Assembly (NCBI GenBank): GCA_025934635.1
Contig: JAICWX010000277.1
Coordinates: 1 to 11,226 of the forward strand
Length of the DNA stretch: 11,226 bases
Direction: 5' to 3'
Source of the DNA: Streptosporangiaceae bacterium
GTDB lineage: Bacteria; Actinomycetota; Actinomycetes; Streptosporangiales; Streptosporangiaceae
The notes below the pieces were generated by a model, which was not told where the DNA came from, ran no database searches, and saw nothing but the letters and a program-made list of their open reading frames with translations. Positions 1 to 7,109 of the stretch are shown one piece after another. The stretch's first letter is position 1; every line of letters starts with the position of its first letter. The translations under genes and the position numbers were made by a program.

Positions 1-36
1 GCCACGGGATCGCCAAAGTCGTTTGAGATGTGGGAC

Positions 37-1215
37 TCATAGCGGTAGGTAGTCAAGGACGCGGTTTCGGTCACGGGCGATGGCCTGGAGCGTGCGGGTG
101 ATCTCGGTGACGCCGGAAAGATAGAGCAGGCTGACGGCGAGATTCCGCAGCGTGGCCATGGCCTGGGGGCCGTTCCCGGCATATCCGGTATTCGCGTCTT
201 CCGCGTATGTGGTGTCGCGCAGCCAGTGCACCGATTCAATCCCCCACTGGCCGCGGGCGATCCTGGCCAGGTCTGCGGCGCCCGCCTGGTCTTCATCGAG
301 GCTGGTGACGGCATGCACGATTTCCTTGCTGATCAGCGCACCGCTGGCGTCGTACCGGTCTCGGCGGATCCGTGCGACCCGGCTGACGTGCGGGAAGTCG
401 ATGTTCCCGGCGCCGGTGACCCAGAGGGAACGGCGGATGATCCGGCCGTGGCCACGGTCCAGATCCGTGTAATCGGGGTCGCGGGGGCAGTCCCGCTGGA
501 TGGCGTCGAAGACGGCGCGCTGCAGTCCCGCCTGGTTGGCCTTGACGAACAGGAAGTAATCCGAGTCCCGGCCGCCGTCTTCCTCCGGGCCGGCGATGTA
601 GTCCGCAGTCTCCCGGCAGGCGTGCGCGGCGTCGGCGGTCACCACCGCGTCCTGCAGGTCCACGGGCTCCAGCAGCTCCCTCACCTGGGTGACCTCGGTG
701 GTCTCGTCCGGGATCCGGTGCTGGGCGATGATCACCTTCTCCTCGTGCGGCATCGCGGCGAACAGCTTGACCTGCCCGTCCAGCACCCCGCGCAGCCACT
801 TGCCGTCGATCGCGATCGCGGTCAGCAGCCCGTCCAGTTTCCCCGCGTCCGCAAGGTCGCGCAGCCAGCCGCCGATGACCTCGTCCAGGATCTCGGTACT
901 GACGAGGTGCAGCAGCGTCCGGATCCGGGTCTCGCTCGGGGCGATGATCTTCCGCCGCAGCGGGTGAAGCCGCCCGCCCAGGTCACGCAGCACGGCCTGG
1001 GGCAGGTCAGCGGCATGATCGCCGATCTCCCTGAACGTCCTCGCCCCGGCCAGCGTGCACGCGGCCGCGACCGCCAGCACGAACACCAGCGGGAACCGGC
1101 GTCCCCGCGGCCTGCGCGGGTCCGGGACCAGCGCCAGCACCGTCAGCAGCCCGGGAACCTTCCCGGTTCCTTCCCTGATCATGCTGGTCACGGCAGTAAT
1201 TCGGGCATGCGACAC
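37..1215 (-). CDS. ISAs1-family DDE transposase
   Basis: Transposase of 392 aa that would catalyse cut-and-paste or copy movement of an ISAs1-type insertion sequence. The N-terminal part (about residues 25-115, with VPDPRRPRGRR and TFREIGDHA) matches the ISAs1-associated domain. The catalytic domain shows the first Asp in AIAIDGKWLRG (D137), the second in VVTADAAHA (D195), the family signature YFLFVKANQ (220-228) and the Glu in QWGIESVHW (E327). All three DDE residues are present and the length is normal for the family, so the gene looks intact. The start used is GTG at 1215; the ATG 11 codons further in (MIREGTGKVPG) is a reasonable alternative, and neither has a strong Shine-Dalgarno sequence. 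The stop lies only 36 bases from the window edge, so one IS end may be cut off. No clear terminal repeat pair could be confirmed. The family is certain; activity is inferred. Confidence 0.95.
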   Translation of the reverse strand: MSHARITAVTSMIREGTGKVPGLLTVLALVPDPRRPRGRRFPLVFVLAVAAACTLAGARTFREIGDHAADLPQAVLRDLGGRLHPLRRKIIAPSETRIRTLLHLVSTEILDEVIGGWLRDLADAGKLDGLLTAIAIDGKWLRGVLDGQVKLFAAMPHEEKVIIAQHRIPDETTEVTQVRELLEPVDLQDAVVTADAAHACRETADYIAGPEEDGGRDSDYFLFVKANQAGLQRAVFDAIQRDCPRDPDYTDLDRGHGRIIRRSLWVTGAGNIDFPHVSRVARIRRDRYDASGALISKEIVHAVTSLDEDQAGAADLARIARGQWGIESVHWLRDTTYAEDANTGYAGNGPQAMATLRNLAVSLLYLSGVTEITRTLQAIARDRNRVLDYLPL

Positions 1216-1274
1216 TGGATCGGCGGCCTTTCGCTCCGGTCTGATGAGGATTCGACACCCGTGATCAAACCGGA

Positions 1275-1290
1275 CGGGAGGCCGCTCCCG
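1275..1290. repeat. GC-rich hairpin upstream of the transposase start
   Basis: CGGGAG (1275-1280), GCCG loop, CTCCCG (1285-1290) form a perfect 6-bp stem with a tetraloop. It is nested inside short outer arms GTGAT (1261-1265) and ATCAC (1294-1298). It lies 60 bases upstream of the transposase GTG. Inference only: it could limit read-through transcription into the transposase or be part of the IS end. Hairpins of this size are common by chance in GC-rich DNA. Confidence 0.3.
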
Positions 1291-2095
1291 CGAATCACAG
1301 CCGTCGCCCTGCCAGCTGAAAGGCCGTGCTAGCCGACACTCACCCGGCCGTCAAATCGGGCACTCACATACTCGCCGCCGCACTCGGCTACATAACACCA
1401 ACTCGCCGATCCCGTGGGAATGTCCCCGGTATTTCCGGGTACACCAGGACGCTATCTCGCCTTTTCCGAGGCAGTCAACGCCTTTCCGCTTCGAATTCGC
1501 GTATTCCCGCGCCATTCCCGCGCATTCCGTTACTCACCGCCGCTGGATTGATTACTGTCCGCCCTCGCGCCTTTCCGCCGCCGTCGGCTGCCTTTCCCGC
1601 GCCTGCCCGCGCCGCCAGCCGGCCGCCTCGCGCGTTCCCTCACCTGGCCGCACGCCCTCGCAGGGCCGCCAGGGCATGGGCCTGCGGGCATAGGGCAGGG
1701 GGTCAGTACCTGACACCGAGAGGATACGAGGCCACGGACAGGAGGCCGGGAATTTACGTACGTCACGCATCTGCGGCGCGCCATTGACGATTGTTTTACG
1801 AGCTTGCGCGTATATCAGTCTGGGAGTCCGCCGGAAGGTTTAATTTCCCCGCGTCCTGCACGTCCGCCGCTGAAAGGGGGTTCCGCTGTCGGCAGGTGGG
1901 GGTATTAGCAAGCAGATTAGCTGATGGCGCGGTATAGCGGCAGGTCGGCGAACCTGGCTAAACGGTCTGCCAGTTATGCTGACCGTTTCTCCGGTCCCTG
2001 CCCCAGGAATCCGCCTCAGCACCGGGCGGTCTGGCCGCGGACCGGGCGAGGGGGGCTGGCCAGCCCAGATGCAGCGCGCCGGCTCCTCCCGTGTT

Positions 2096-2120
2096 GTAAC
2101 GGTACGGGGACTGCCGTTAC
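2096..2120. repeat. Perfect 7-bp inverted repeat, possible operator
   Basis: GTAACGG (2096-2102) and CCGTTAC (2114-2120) are exact inverted copies separated by 11 bases, giving 18-bp centre-to-centre spacing, which suits a dimeric DNA-binding protein. The arms are less GC-rich than their surroundings. No gene start lies close by, so no target can be assigned and chance cannot be excluded. Confidence 0.3.
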
Positions 2121-2162
2121 GTGTCGAGGCCCGCCCTGACGCGCGTATCGGCATCTCGTTCC

Positions 2163-2197
2163 TGAGGGCGTCGGCGGCCGATGGAGAATCGCCCTCA
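2163..2197. terminator. Stem-loop downstream of the coiled-coil gene
   Basis: TGAGGGCG (2163-2170) and CGCCCTCA (2190-2197) form a perfect 8-bp stem around a 19-base loop. It starts 46 bases past the stop of the minus-strand gene that ends at 2244, a suitable position for a transcription terminator. No T-run follows on the minus strand, which is usual for actinomycete terminators but makes the call weak. Confidence 0.35.
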
Positions 2198-2243
2198 TGG
2201 CCCCTGGCTCCAGGTTCAGGTTCAGGTTCACAAGGATCAGGAA

Positions 2244-3215
2244 TCAGGAGTCGTCGGGGTCCGGCTCGTCGCTCTGCTCCGCCTGGGGATCTCGGGTAGC
2301 GAGCTCCAGCAGTGCTGCGCCGTCCGCCGGCTCCAGGGCAGCAACCGCATCTGCCTCATCGAGCTGGCCTGCCGAGCGCAGGCGCTCGGCGAGCGCATGG
2401 ACCTTCTGCGGCCCGTTCAGCGCCCGCAAGGCCTGTTCGTTCTCGATACGTTTCGCCATCAGTTCCTGCTCGGCGAGCTGGCTGGCCAGCTGCGCCTGCC
2501 GCAGCTGCTCACGCTTCAGTTCGAGGTCAAGCCTGGAATTCTCCACTCGATCATCGGCGGTTGCCTCAGCAACCTGCGCCTCAGCCTTCTTGATCTTCCG
2601 CCGGGCGCCCAGCGTCGCGAGTGTCTCAAGGGCACCAGCACCCCGGGTGAGCGCCTCGGTTGCGGTACCCACTGCCGTCATCGTCTCGGCGAGCGGGTTC
2701 CGGTACCGGATCTCCCGCACAGCGATCTCAGCCGGAGCCAGCCGTGCGATCTGGTCGGCAACGAGCGCCTGGTAGAGATCGGGGTCGATGACGTCCAGCC
2801 CGACAGCGGCAGCTGCCGGCCAGGGAAATGGCGACCCCGCCAGCGCTCGTTCATACCCGGCAGCCAGCAGGCTGCCGGGTATCCTTCCTGAGCGTCGCCC
2901 CCTGCGATACCAGGAGTCGAAGAACAGCTCCGGCGGCAGCTCTCCGACGTCCTCGGCGAGACGACGCCGGGCGTTGCGGAGGTTGTCCGCCCGGTACCGC
3001 AGGCTTGGCTCGCCGCCGTCGGGCAGTCGCTCCACCGCCTGGGCAAGCTCCTCGTCCGTCGGGAACTTCATCTGCTCGGTAGCGGCCCGGCGGATACGTC
3101 GAAGCGTCGCGTCCCGGCCCACATCGGCAACCACACGAACGCCCCGCACCAGCGTCTCGACCAGAACAGGGCTGGCTCCGGGGCCCAGGTCGACCGTAAT
3201 CTCAAGAACGTTCAT
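2244..3215 (-). CDS. Hypothetical protein with C-terminal coiled coil
   Basis: Protein of 323 aa that I do not recognise. The N-terminal 50 residues look like a compact alpha/beta segment (MNVLEITVDLGPG then VLVETLVRGVRVVADV). The middle has a basic patch, WYRRGRRSGRIPG (102-114), followed by a hydrophobic helical stretch. From about residue 204 to 280 the sequence is dense in Lys, Glu, Gln, Arg and Ala with almost no Gly or Pro (ARRKIKKAEAQ, LDLELKREQLRQ, LAEQELMAKRIENEQ), a likely long coiled coil. The tail is acidic (SDEPDPDDS). There is no signal peptide or convincing membrane segment, so it is probably cytoplasmic. ATG at 3215 is the first start in frame; upstream there is only a weak GC-rich ribosome-binding site. 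It stands alone, with a large gap to the next gene. Coding is supported by domain-like composition and length; function is unknown. Confidence 0.8.
   Translation of the reverse strand: MNVLEITVDLGPGASPVLVETLVRGVRVVADVGRDATLRRIRRAATEQMKFPTDEELAQAVERLPDGGEPSLRYRADNLRNARRRLAEDVGELPPELFFDSWYRRGRRSGRIPGSLLAAGYERALAGSPFPWPAAAAVGLDVIDPDLYQALVADQIARLAPAEIAVREIRYRNPLAETMTAVGTATEALTRGAGALETLATLGARRKIKKAEAQVAEATADDRVENSRLDLELKREQLRQAQLASQLAEQELMAKRIENEQALRALNGPQKVHALAERLRSAGQLDEADAVAALEPADGAALLELATRDPQAEQSDEPDPDDS
2853..2882. repeat. 13-bp perfect hairpin inside a coding sequence
   Basis: The arms at 2853-2865 (ATACCCGGCAGCC) and 2870-2882 (GGCTGCCGGGTAT) are perfect inverted copies around a 4-base loop. 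The hairpin lies within the 2244-3215 gene and encodes residues 112-121 (IPGSLLAAGY) in frame. It is much longer than other chance hairpins seen in this window. It could be a transcription pause or attenuation structure, or a small palindromic insertion tolerated in frame. Confidence 0.6.
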
Positions 3216-3671
3216 CGCCCGGCAGGCTATCGCTCATCCGAGCGGCGTTCATTCAGCGTGAAGTCGTGCCTTTAGCTCATCCCGGCTCCGCACGCCGCAG
3301 GTCCGGCGCTGCGACCTGCCACGCCGGGCCAGCCCGGACGCGCGATGGCCTGGCTGGACTGGCGACGCCGCCACCAGGCCCGCAGCCCGCTGGTACCACC
3401 ACGGACAGTCTGACCAGCTAGCTGATCCTTGGCCAGGCAGACGCGAGCCCTGCACTGCCGGGCGGGAGGGCCGTTCCCGGATTCCTGCCCGGCGACCCCG
3501 GCCGGAGCCCGGTCCGCGGCAGGCTCGGACCAGCTCGGCAGTCCCGGTCGCAACCGGACCGGCACGGCATCCGCCGGTAACCGTCCGCGCACGGCCGGCG
3601 AGCCCGTCCCGGCACGCTGTCACGCCTGCCAGGCGCCCGGCGAGTCCCTGGCACCCCGCTGGCAGCCGGGT
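3216..3671. other. Intergenic region, no recognisable gene
   Basis: This 456-base gap separates two minus-strand genes. Open frames on both strands translate to Arg/Gly/Pro-rich sequence without family resemblance and overlap one another, so they are treated as GC artefacts. It should contain the promoter of the 2244-3215 gene, but no convincing -10/-35 pair was found. No RNA gene was recognised. Confidence 0.5.
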
Positions 3672-4253
3672 TCAAGCCCCGGGCCGGCGGACCTGGCTTT
3701 CACGGACAGAGCAGGCCAGCAGGACGGCCCGCTGGCAGGCGGCAGCCCCCGCAAACTCGGTGCGCGCCCACCAGGCCCAGCCGTGCGATAGTGCCCTCAG
3801 GTGCGAGGGCGAACTCTCCACGCAGCGCATCCACAGGCGATCCGCCCCCAGCGCCACGGCCCGCGATGCCCGAGCGCCGATCAGGTCCCGCGTGACCGCG
3901 CCGCCGCGATAGGCCGGATGGACGGCCAGCCGGCATGCTTCCAGCCAGCGCCCGCCCGGATCGCCGGCCCCCGGGCCGGGCTCGGCATCCCGCAGCCCGG
4001 CGACCCCGGCGACGATCCCGTTCACCTCCGCTACCAGGCAGGCCACCAGCGGCTTGAGCCGGAACCAGGCCAGTAACGACAGCTCGTCGCCCGGCGCCAG
4101 GAACGGCAGGTAACCCGAGTCCGCTGCCATGCAGGCGCTGTACACCGCCAGCACCGGCCTGATGTCACCCGAGCTGGCATCGCGCACCACCGCCAGCAGC
4201 CCGCCGCGAGCACCGGGCCCTGCCGCCGACGTGTCCTCCTGTCGCAAAGTCAC
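3672..4253 (-). CDS. GNAT-family N-acetyltransferase
   Basis: Predicted acetyl-CoA-dependent acyltransferase of 193 aa; the substrate is unknown. The fold order fits GNAT: an N-terminal strand-helix (AVVRDASSGDIRPVLAVY, 21-38), a beta segment (LVACLVAEVNGIVAGVAGL, 69-87), then motif A (CRLAVHPAYRGGAVTRDLI, 107-125) with R116-G-G at the pyrophosphate-binding loop, and a following strand (ADRLWMRCVESS, 137-148). Motif A is less canonical than the usual R-G-x-G-x-G/A: the second and third glycines are Ala and Thr. The frame is open back to 4457, but the extra N-terminus is low-complexity and Arg-rich. GTG at 4253 is preferred because GGAGGG precedes it by a few bases and the fold begins soon after. 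It is divergent from the 4619 ORF and has no operon partner. Confidence 0.8.
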   Translation of the reverse strand: MTLRQEDTSAAGPGARGGLLAVVRDASSGDIRPVLAVYSACMAADSGYLPFLAPGDELSLLAWFRLKPLVACLVAEVNGIVAGVAGLRDAEPGPGAGDPGGRWLEACRLAVHPAYRGGAVTRDLIGARASRAVALGADRLWMRCVESSPSHLRALSHGWAWWARTEFAGAAACQRAVLLACSVRESQVRRPGA

Positions 4254-4618
4254 CGGCCCTCCGTCTCCCTGCAACCCGCGCCCTGCCCGGAACCGCGGCC
4301 TCACCGTAACTCCCGACCGATGGTGCCCAGCACGACCGGCGCACAGGACGGACGGGCGAGCAGGCACCTCAGGCACGCGACGGACAAGCGAACCCAGCGG
4401 ACAACTTCGCGGACTTGCCGCAAGCCAGACCATCCGCTTCTGCCCCTCCAGCACCAATTACAGGGGTTCGGGTGAAAAAAGCCATCACATTCCGGATTTG
4501 TGGTTATGGCGGGAGCATACGGCCGGCCTGGCCGGGGCGCGTCTCCCGCTGTGCCGGCGGCGTGAGGCCGCCAGCCAGGTCAGGACCCGCCCCCGTGGAC
4601 AGCAGGAGGCAATCAGGA
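4254..4618. other. Divergent intergenic region
   Basis: This 365-base region lies between the minus-strand GNAT gene and the plus-strand 41-codon ORF and should carry promoters for both. Bases about 4455-4515 are clearly richer in A/T than the flanks (including GTGAAAAAAG and GGATTTGTGGTTATGG), which suits a promoter zone, but no confident -10/-35 pair is visible. An open minus frame and open plus frames cross it; their translations look non-coding. Confidence 0.45.
4604..4609 (+). promoter_or_regulatory. Strong ribosome-binding site for the 41-codon ORF
   Basis: AGGAGG ends 9 bases before the ATG at 4619. This is the clearest Shine-Dalgarno sequence in the window. It is the main reason for treating the short ORF as translated, and it would also drive coupled translation of the DUF2637 gene. 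Confidence 0.6.
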
Positions 4619-4744
4619 ATGAAAGAAGCAGCATCCGGCAGGACGGCCCAGCCCCGGCACGCCAGCAGCGGTGCCCGGCCACGCCGGGCCGGGGACGGCC
4701 CGCCCGGCCGTCCCGGACGGGCCGGACGGCCGGACGCCTCGTGA
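4619..4744 (+). CDS. Short ORF translationally coupled to the DUF2637 gene
   Basis: ORF of 41 codons beginning MKEAASGRTAQPRH, very basic and rich in Arg, Gly and Pro, with no recognised family. It is supported by context: a well-placed AGGAGG lies upstream, and its TGA stop (4742-4744) overlaps the GTG start of the DUF2637 gene (4741-4743) as GTGA, the standard arrangement for translational coupling. It may be a true small protein or a leader peptide whose translation sets the level of the downstream membrane protein. The biased composition means coding potential cannot be judged from sequence alone. No resemblance to named plasmid-transfer proteins was seen. Confidence 0.5.
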   Translation: MKEAASGRTAQPRHASSGARPRRAGDGPPGRPGRAGRPDAS

Positions 4745-4899
4745 ACACCGGCCGCCGCCTGCTCGCCGTCGCCGACGCGCTGCCCGTCACCGTGCTCGCG
4801 GTCATCGCCGGCGCGGGGTCGTTCACCCACATCCGCGACACCGCCGCCCAGCACGGCCAGACCGGGCCCATGTCCTGGGCTGTGGCGGTCTACGTCGAC
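4741..4899 (+). pseudogene. DUF2637 (Spd-like) gene, 5' part, interrupted
   Basis: The first 53 codons of a DUF2637 membrane protein, a family found next to transfer genes of actinomycete plasmids and integrative elements and thought to help plasmid spread. Visible hallmarks are LPVTVLAVIAGAGSFTHI (membrane segment 1), the conserved SFTHIRDTAAQHGQTG, and the start of segment 2, WAVAVYVD. The similarity stops exactly after GTC-GAC (4894-4899). From 4900 the frame enters AT-rich foreign sequence and runs about 40 unrelated codons to a stop near 5022. The start is GTG at 4741, coupled by GTGA to the small ORF upstream. The rest of the gene is found at 9222-9731; joining the halves restores the conserved VD-L-x-x-V-x-AARE-x-Q-R-D-K block in frame, giving about 221 aa and four membrane segments. 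Confidence 0.85.
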
Positions 4900-4903
4900 T
4901 TCT

Positions 4904-4913
4904 CTGAACTAGC
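4904..4913 (+). repeat. Left terminal inverted repeat of the transposon
   Basis: CTGAACTAGC, an exact inverted match to 9205-9214. It lies 4 bases inside the left border (7 bases if the shared GAC is counted) and 21 bases from the stop codon of the third gene. It contains CTAG, a tetramer rare in this GC-rich background. It is the likely core binding site of the recombinases. Just inside, 4914-4940 is strikingly AT-rich (AATTTGTCATAATTTAG). Confidence 0.75.
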
Positions 4914-4934
4914 AATTTGTCATAATTTAGTTGT

Positions 4935-5352
4935 TTATAGGTTTGCTTGTCCGGTTGCGTGCTGGATGGCGTTGATGACGAGGCTGGCGTTGCGCTGGTC
5001 GAGGCCGAGCAGGTCGTCGTAGAGGCTGACCGGGATTCCGCCGGCGATGCTGGCGGCGAGGCGGAGGACACCGGCGTTCGCCGCCGCTGGATGGCAGCTT
5101 GCCGGCGTCGAGGGCGGTGACGGCGGCTGCCCAGTCGATGCTGGCCAGCAGGGTGGTGCCGTCGCTGATGCTGATCGCGGTGGTGATGAACTGGCTGGTG
5201 AAGTCTTCGCGGTGCAGCCAGCAGCCGCAGTCGATGAGCAGGCTGGTGCCCGCTTCGAGCGGGTGGATGCCGCTGGCTGCGGCGCGCAGGGCGGCGGGAA
5301 GCCGGGCGGGGACTGCGGGGCTTGGGACGGGTTCGTGATCAGCGCGTTTCAC
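4935..5352 (-). pseudogene. Small third gene of the transposon, frame-disrupted
   Basis: Encodes a protein of about 138 aa if one base is skipped. The first 94 codons from GTG 5352 read sensibly (GIHPLEAGTSLLIDCGCWLH, IDWAAAVTALDAGKLPSSGG ending GERR at 5071). The frame then turns into Arg/Pro-rich sequence, but skipping T5070 continues as VLRLAASIAGGIPVSLYDDL, then LLGLDQRNASLVINAIQHAT and GQANL, ending at TAA 4935-4937. This resembles short uncharacterised actinomycete proteins with a (G/A)E-x-R-x-LR-x-AASLA-x-GIPV core and a C-terminal helix. The GTG start overlaps the TGA of the recombinase gene upstream (5349-5352), so it belongs to the same operon. By position it corresponds to tnpC of Tn554, but no sequence relation to TnpC could be shown. 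As written the gene gives 141 aa with a scrambled last third. The break may be a mutation or a sequencing error. Confidence 0.75.
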
Positions 5353-7109
5353 GGGGCGAGGCCCACTTGTCCTTGATCGGGCGTGGCCCGGGGCGGCGCG
5401 GCTGCTGTGCGGCCGGCGATGTCGCGGAAGGCGGGGATGCCGAGGCTGATGGTGGCGGCGCGGCGGGCTCGGTCGTCGAGCTGGGCGAGCTTGGCGTCGG
5501 CGGCGGCGAGGCTGACGCGCAGGCCCTCGGCTTCCCCGGTCCAGCCTTCGCGGTCGGCTTCGGCGATGCGGTCGGCGAGGTTGCCGCGGATCTGCTCAAG
5601 CCGCGGGCGCTGGGCCGGGTCAGGGCGCAGGAGCGGGCACCTGACGCAGCTGTGTTCATGCTGGCAGCTTGTTCCCCAGGCGCGCCCGCAGTCGCCCAGG
5701 GCAACCCTGCGGCGCTCGAAGTGGCCGAGGAACTCTTCCCATTCGGAGTCGGTCGGGGTGCGGTACTCTTCGGCCGGGCGCAGCGCGCGGCGGCGGGCGA
5801 TGAACGCCCGGTGCCCGCTGATCGCTTCCTCGGGGTAGACGGCCTTGTATCCCATGGTGGTGTTGATGTCCCGGTGGCCCAGGATGAGCTGGGCGATGTG
5901 GGGCGGCATGCCGTTGAGGATGGCCTCGGTGGCGAAGATTCTCCGGAAATCGTGGGGCTGGTAGCGCAGCGGCTGCCCGGTGGCGTCGGTGAGCCCGGAG
6001 GCATGCACCAGCTCGGTGAGGGCCTTGCTGATGGTGGTGGAGGAGACGGCCCGGTTCTGGCCGCCGGCCTGCCACTGGAACAGCAGCGGCAGCGGGGGGT
6101 TCCAGACCCGTTCCCCGGCGTCGTAGGAGGGGACCAGCGGGATCGCCCCGGTGCGGTCGCGGACCCGCGTGACGATGGAGCTGAGCACGTCGGCCAGCTC
6201 GGGGCTGACGACCAGGAGGCGTTCGGTGTCGGTCTTGGACGGGGCGATCTGGAGCAGCGGGACGATCTGGCCGGTGCCCGGCAGCGCGTACTGGGTGATG
6301 CTGTGATGGCTGGACTCCAGCATCTCCTCGATGCGGGCGCCTGTGTGGCGCAGGAATTCCACGGCGGCCCAGGCCCAGAACGCCCGGTGCTCGGCGCGGG
6401 CGAAGTCGGCCCGGTGCCCGGCGGCGTCGTAGGCATGGGCGCCGCCGCCGATGGCGCATGCCTGCCCGGCGGGCCTGGTGAAGGTGGCCCCGGCGACGGT
6501 GAACGATCCGCCCGCGGGCGCGGAGCGCAGTGCCCCCAGCCTGAGGCGGGCGTCGCTGAGCTGCTTTTCAGCGGCCCTGACCAGCGCGGGCAGCACCGGC
6601 AGGCGCTCGCGGGTCCGCTGGTCCATGCGGGCCTTGCGCCGGGTGGTGAACTTGCGGGAGGACACGTCTGCCTCGGTGACCGGGCAGGGCGCGGCCCACG
6701 GCCCCCAGCGGGCCGGGTCCTCGGTCGCCCACTGGGCGATGTCGAGGTAGAACCCGCGGACCGCTGACAGCAGCCCGATCACGTTGGTCCGGGGGCTGGT
6801 GACCTCGGCCAGGGTGCCGTCGGGCAGCCGGCGGGCGGTGACCTTGACGCGGACGCGTTCCTTCCACGCTGCGGCGGCCCCGGCGGGCAGGTGCAGGGAG
6901 CCGATGCCCGGGTGGCAGGCCTCCAGGTTCTTCCAGAAGTGCAGGGCCAGGTTCCTGGACGCCTGCTCCAGGCTGTTGTAGTCCAGGGCCGGCTGCCGCT
7001 CGGCCAGGTAGTCCACGATGAGGTCGCGGACGGGGCGGCAGGCCAGCTCGTAGCGGTCCACGAGCCGGTCGACGCTGACCTGCCCGGACATGCGGCTGAC
7101 GAACCGCAA
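5349..7109 (-). pseudogene. tnpB: TnpB-like tyrosine recombinase, 3' part (catalytic)
   Basis: Catalytic portion (586 codons) of the second recombinase, whose full reading frame would span 5349-7863 and give about 837 aa. All active-site residues of a tyrosine recombinase are visible: R259 in HTGARIEEMLE, K292 in APSKTDTERL, H386 and R389 in QPHDFRRIF, H412 in ILGHRDINTT, and nucleophile Y421 in GYKAVYPE. A Cys/His cluster follows (C474, C482, H484, H486, C488, C491; core SCQHEHSCVRCPLL), then DPAQRPRLEQIRGNLADRI and a helical tail with GWTGEAEGL and KLAQLDD, typical of TnpB-like proteins and suggesting a zinc-stabilised C-terminal module. The open frame can begin at TTG 7109 or ATG 7091, but homology-like sequence continues into the upstream fragment in another frame, so this is not a true start. 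The stop overlaps the next gene's GTG. The ORF could still yield a recombinase lacking its N-terminal 251 residues. Confidence 0.85.

Larger units (their letters stand above)
1216..2243. other. 1 kb region without a recognisable gene
   Basis: Several frames stay open here, as expected at this GC content (for example 1326-1787 plus and 1840-2154 minus), but their translations are low-complexity Pro/Arg/Ala-rich or Ser-rich and resemble no family I know. The region holds a GC hairpin just upstream of the transposase (1275-1290), a short repeated string (ATTCCCGCG, twice between about 1500 and 1530), an inverted repeat at 2096-2120, a stem-loop at 2163-2197 and a short AGGTTC tandem at about 2211-2230. 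It probably contains the outer end of the ISAs1 element, but that end could not be placed. Confidence 0.5.

Noticed and set aside
1..1320. Terminal inverted repeats of the ISAs1 element (GGGATCGCC near base 7 against the complement of GTCGCCCTG near 1305)
   Set aside because: Only about half of the positions agree over 22 bases and no target duplication could be seen, so the IS ends are left undefined.
226..1332. Long plus-strand open frame of 368 codons opposite the transposase
   Set aside because: It is antisense to a clear DDE transposase; the translation is low-complexity (Asp/Arg/Gln/Val) and has no family resemblance.
1326..1787. Plus-strand ORF of 153 codons in the left intergenic region
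   Set aside because: Pro/Arg/Ala/Ser-rich translation, no ribosome-binding site, no family resemblance; overlapping minus-strand frames are equally open.
3249..3623. Minus-strand ORF of 124 codons between the coiled-coil and GNAT genes
   Set aside because: Arg/Gly-rich throughout, overlapped by other open frames of equal length, no recognisable domain or start signal.
3666..3690. tRNA-like T-arm: CCGGG, TTCAAGC loop, CCCGG, at the end of the GNAT gene
   Set aside because: The 5-bp stem and 7-base loop are perfect, but there is no matching acceptor 5' strand, D-arm or anticodon arm within 60-90 bases upstream, and it overlaps a coding end. Treated as chance; at most an att-site remnant.
5322..6767. 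Long plus-strand open frame of 481 codons opposite the recombinase
   Set aside because: It is a shadow of the tnpB catalytic region; the Gly/Ala/Asp-rich composition arises from GC-biased third positions of the real gene.
6568..7107. Continuation of the 5' tnpB frame as a 431-aa protein
   Set aside because: Past 7108 the translation becomes Arg/Pro-rich noise while the recombinase sense continues one base away, so the extension is an out-of-frame artefact.
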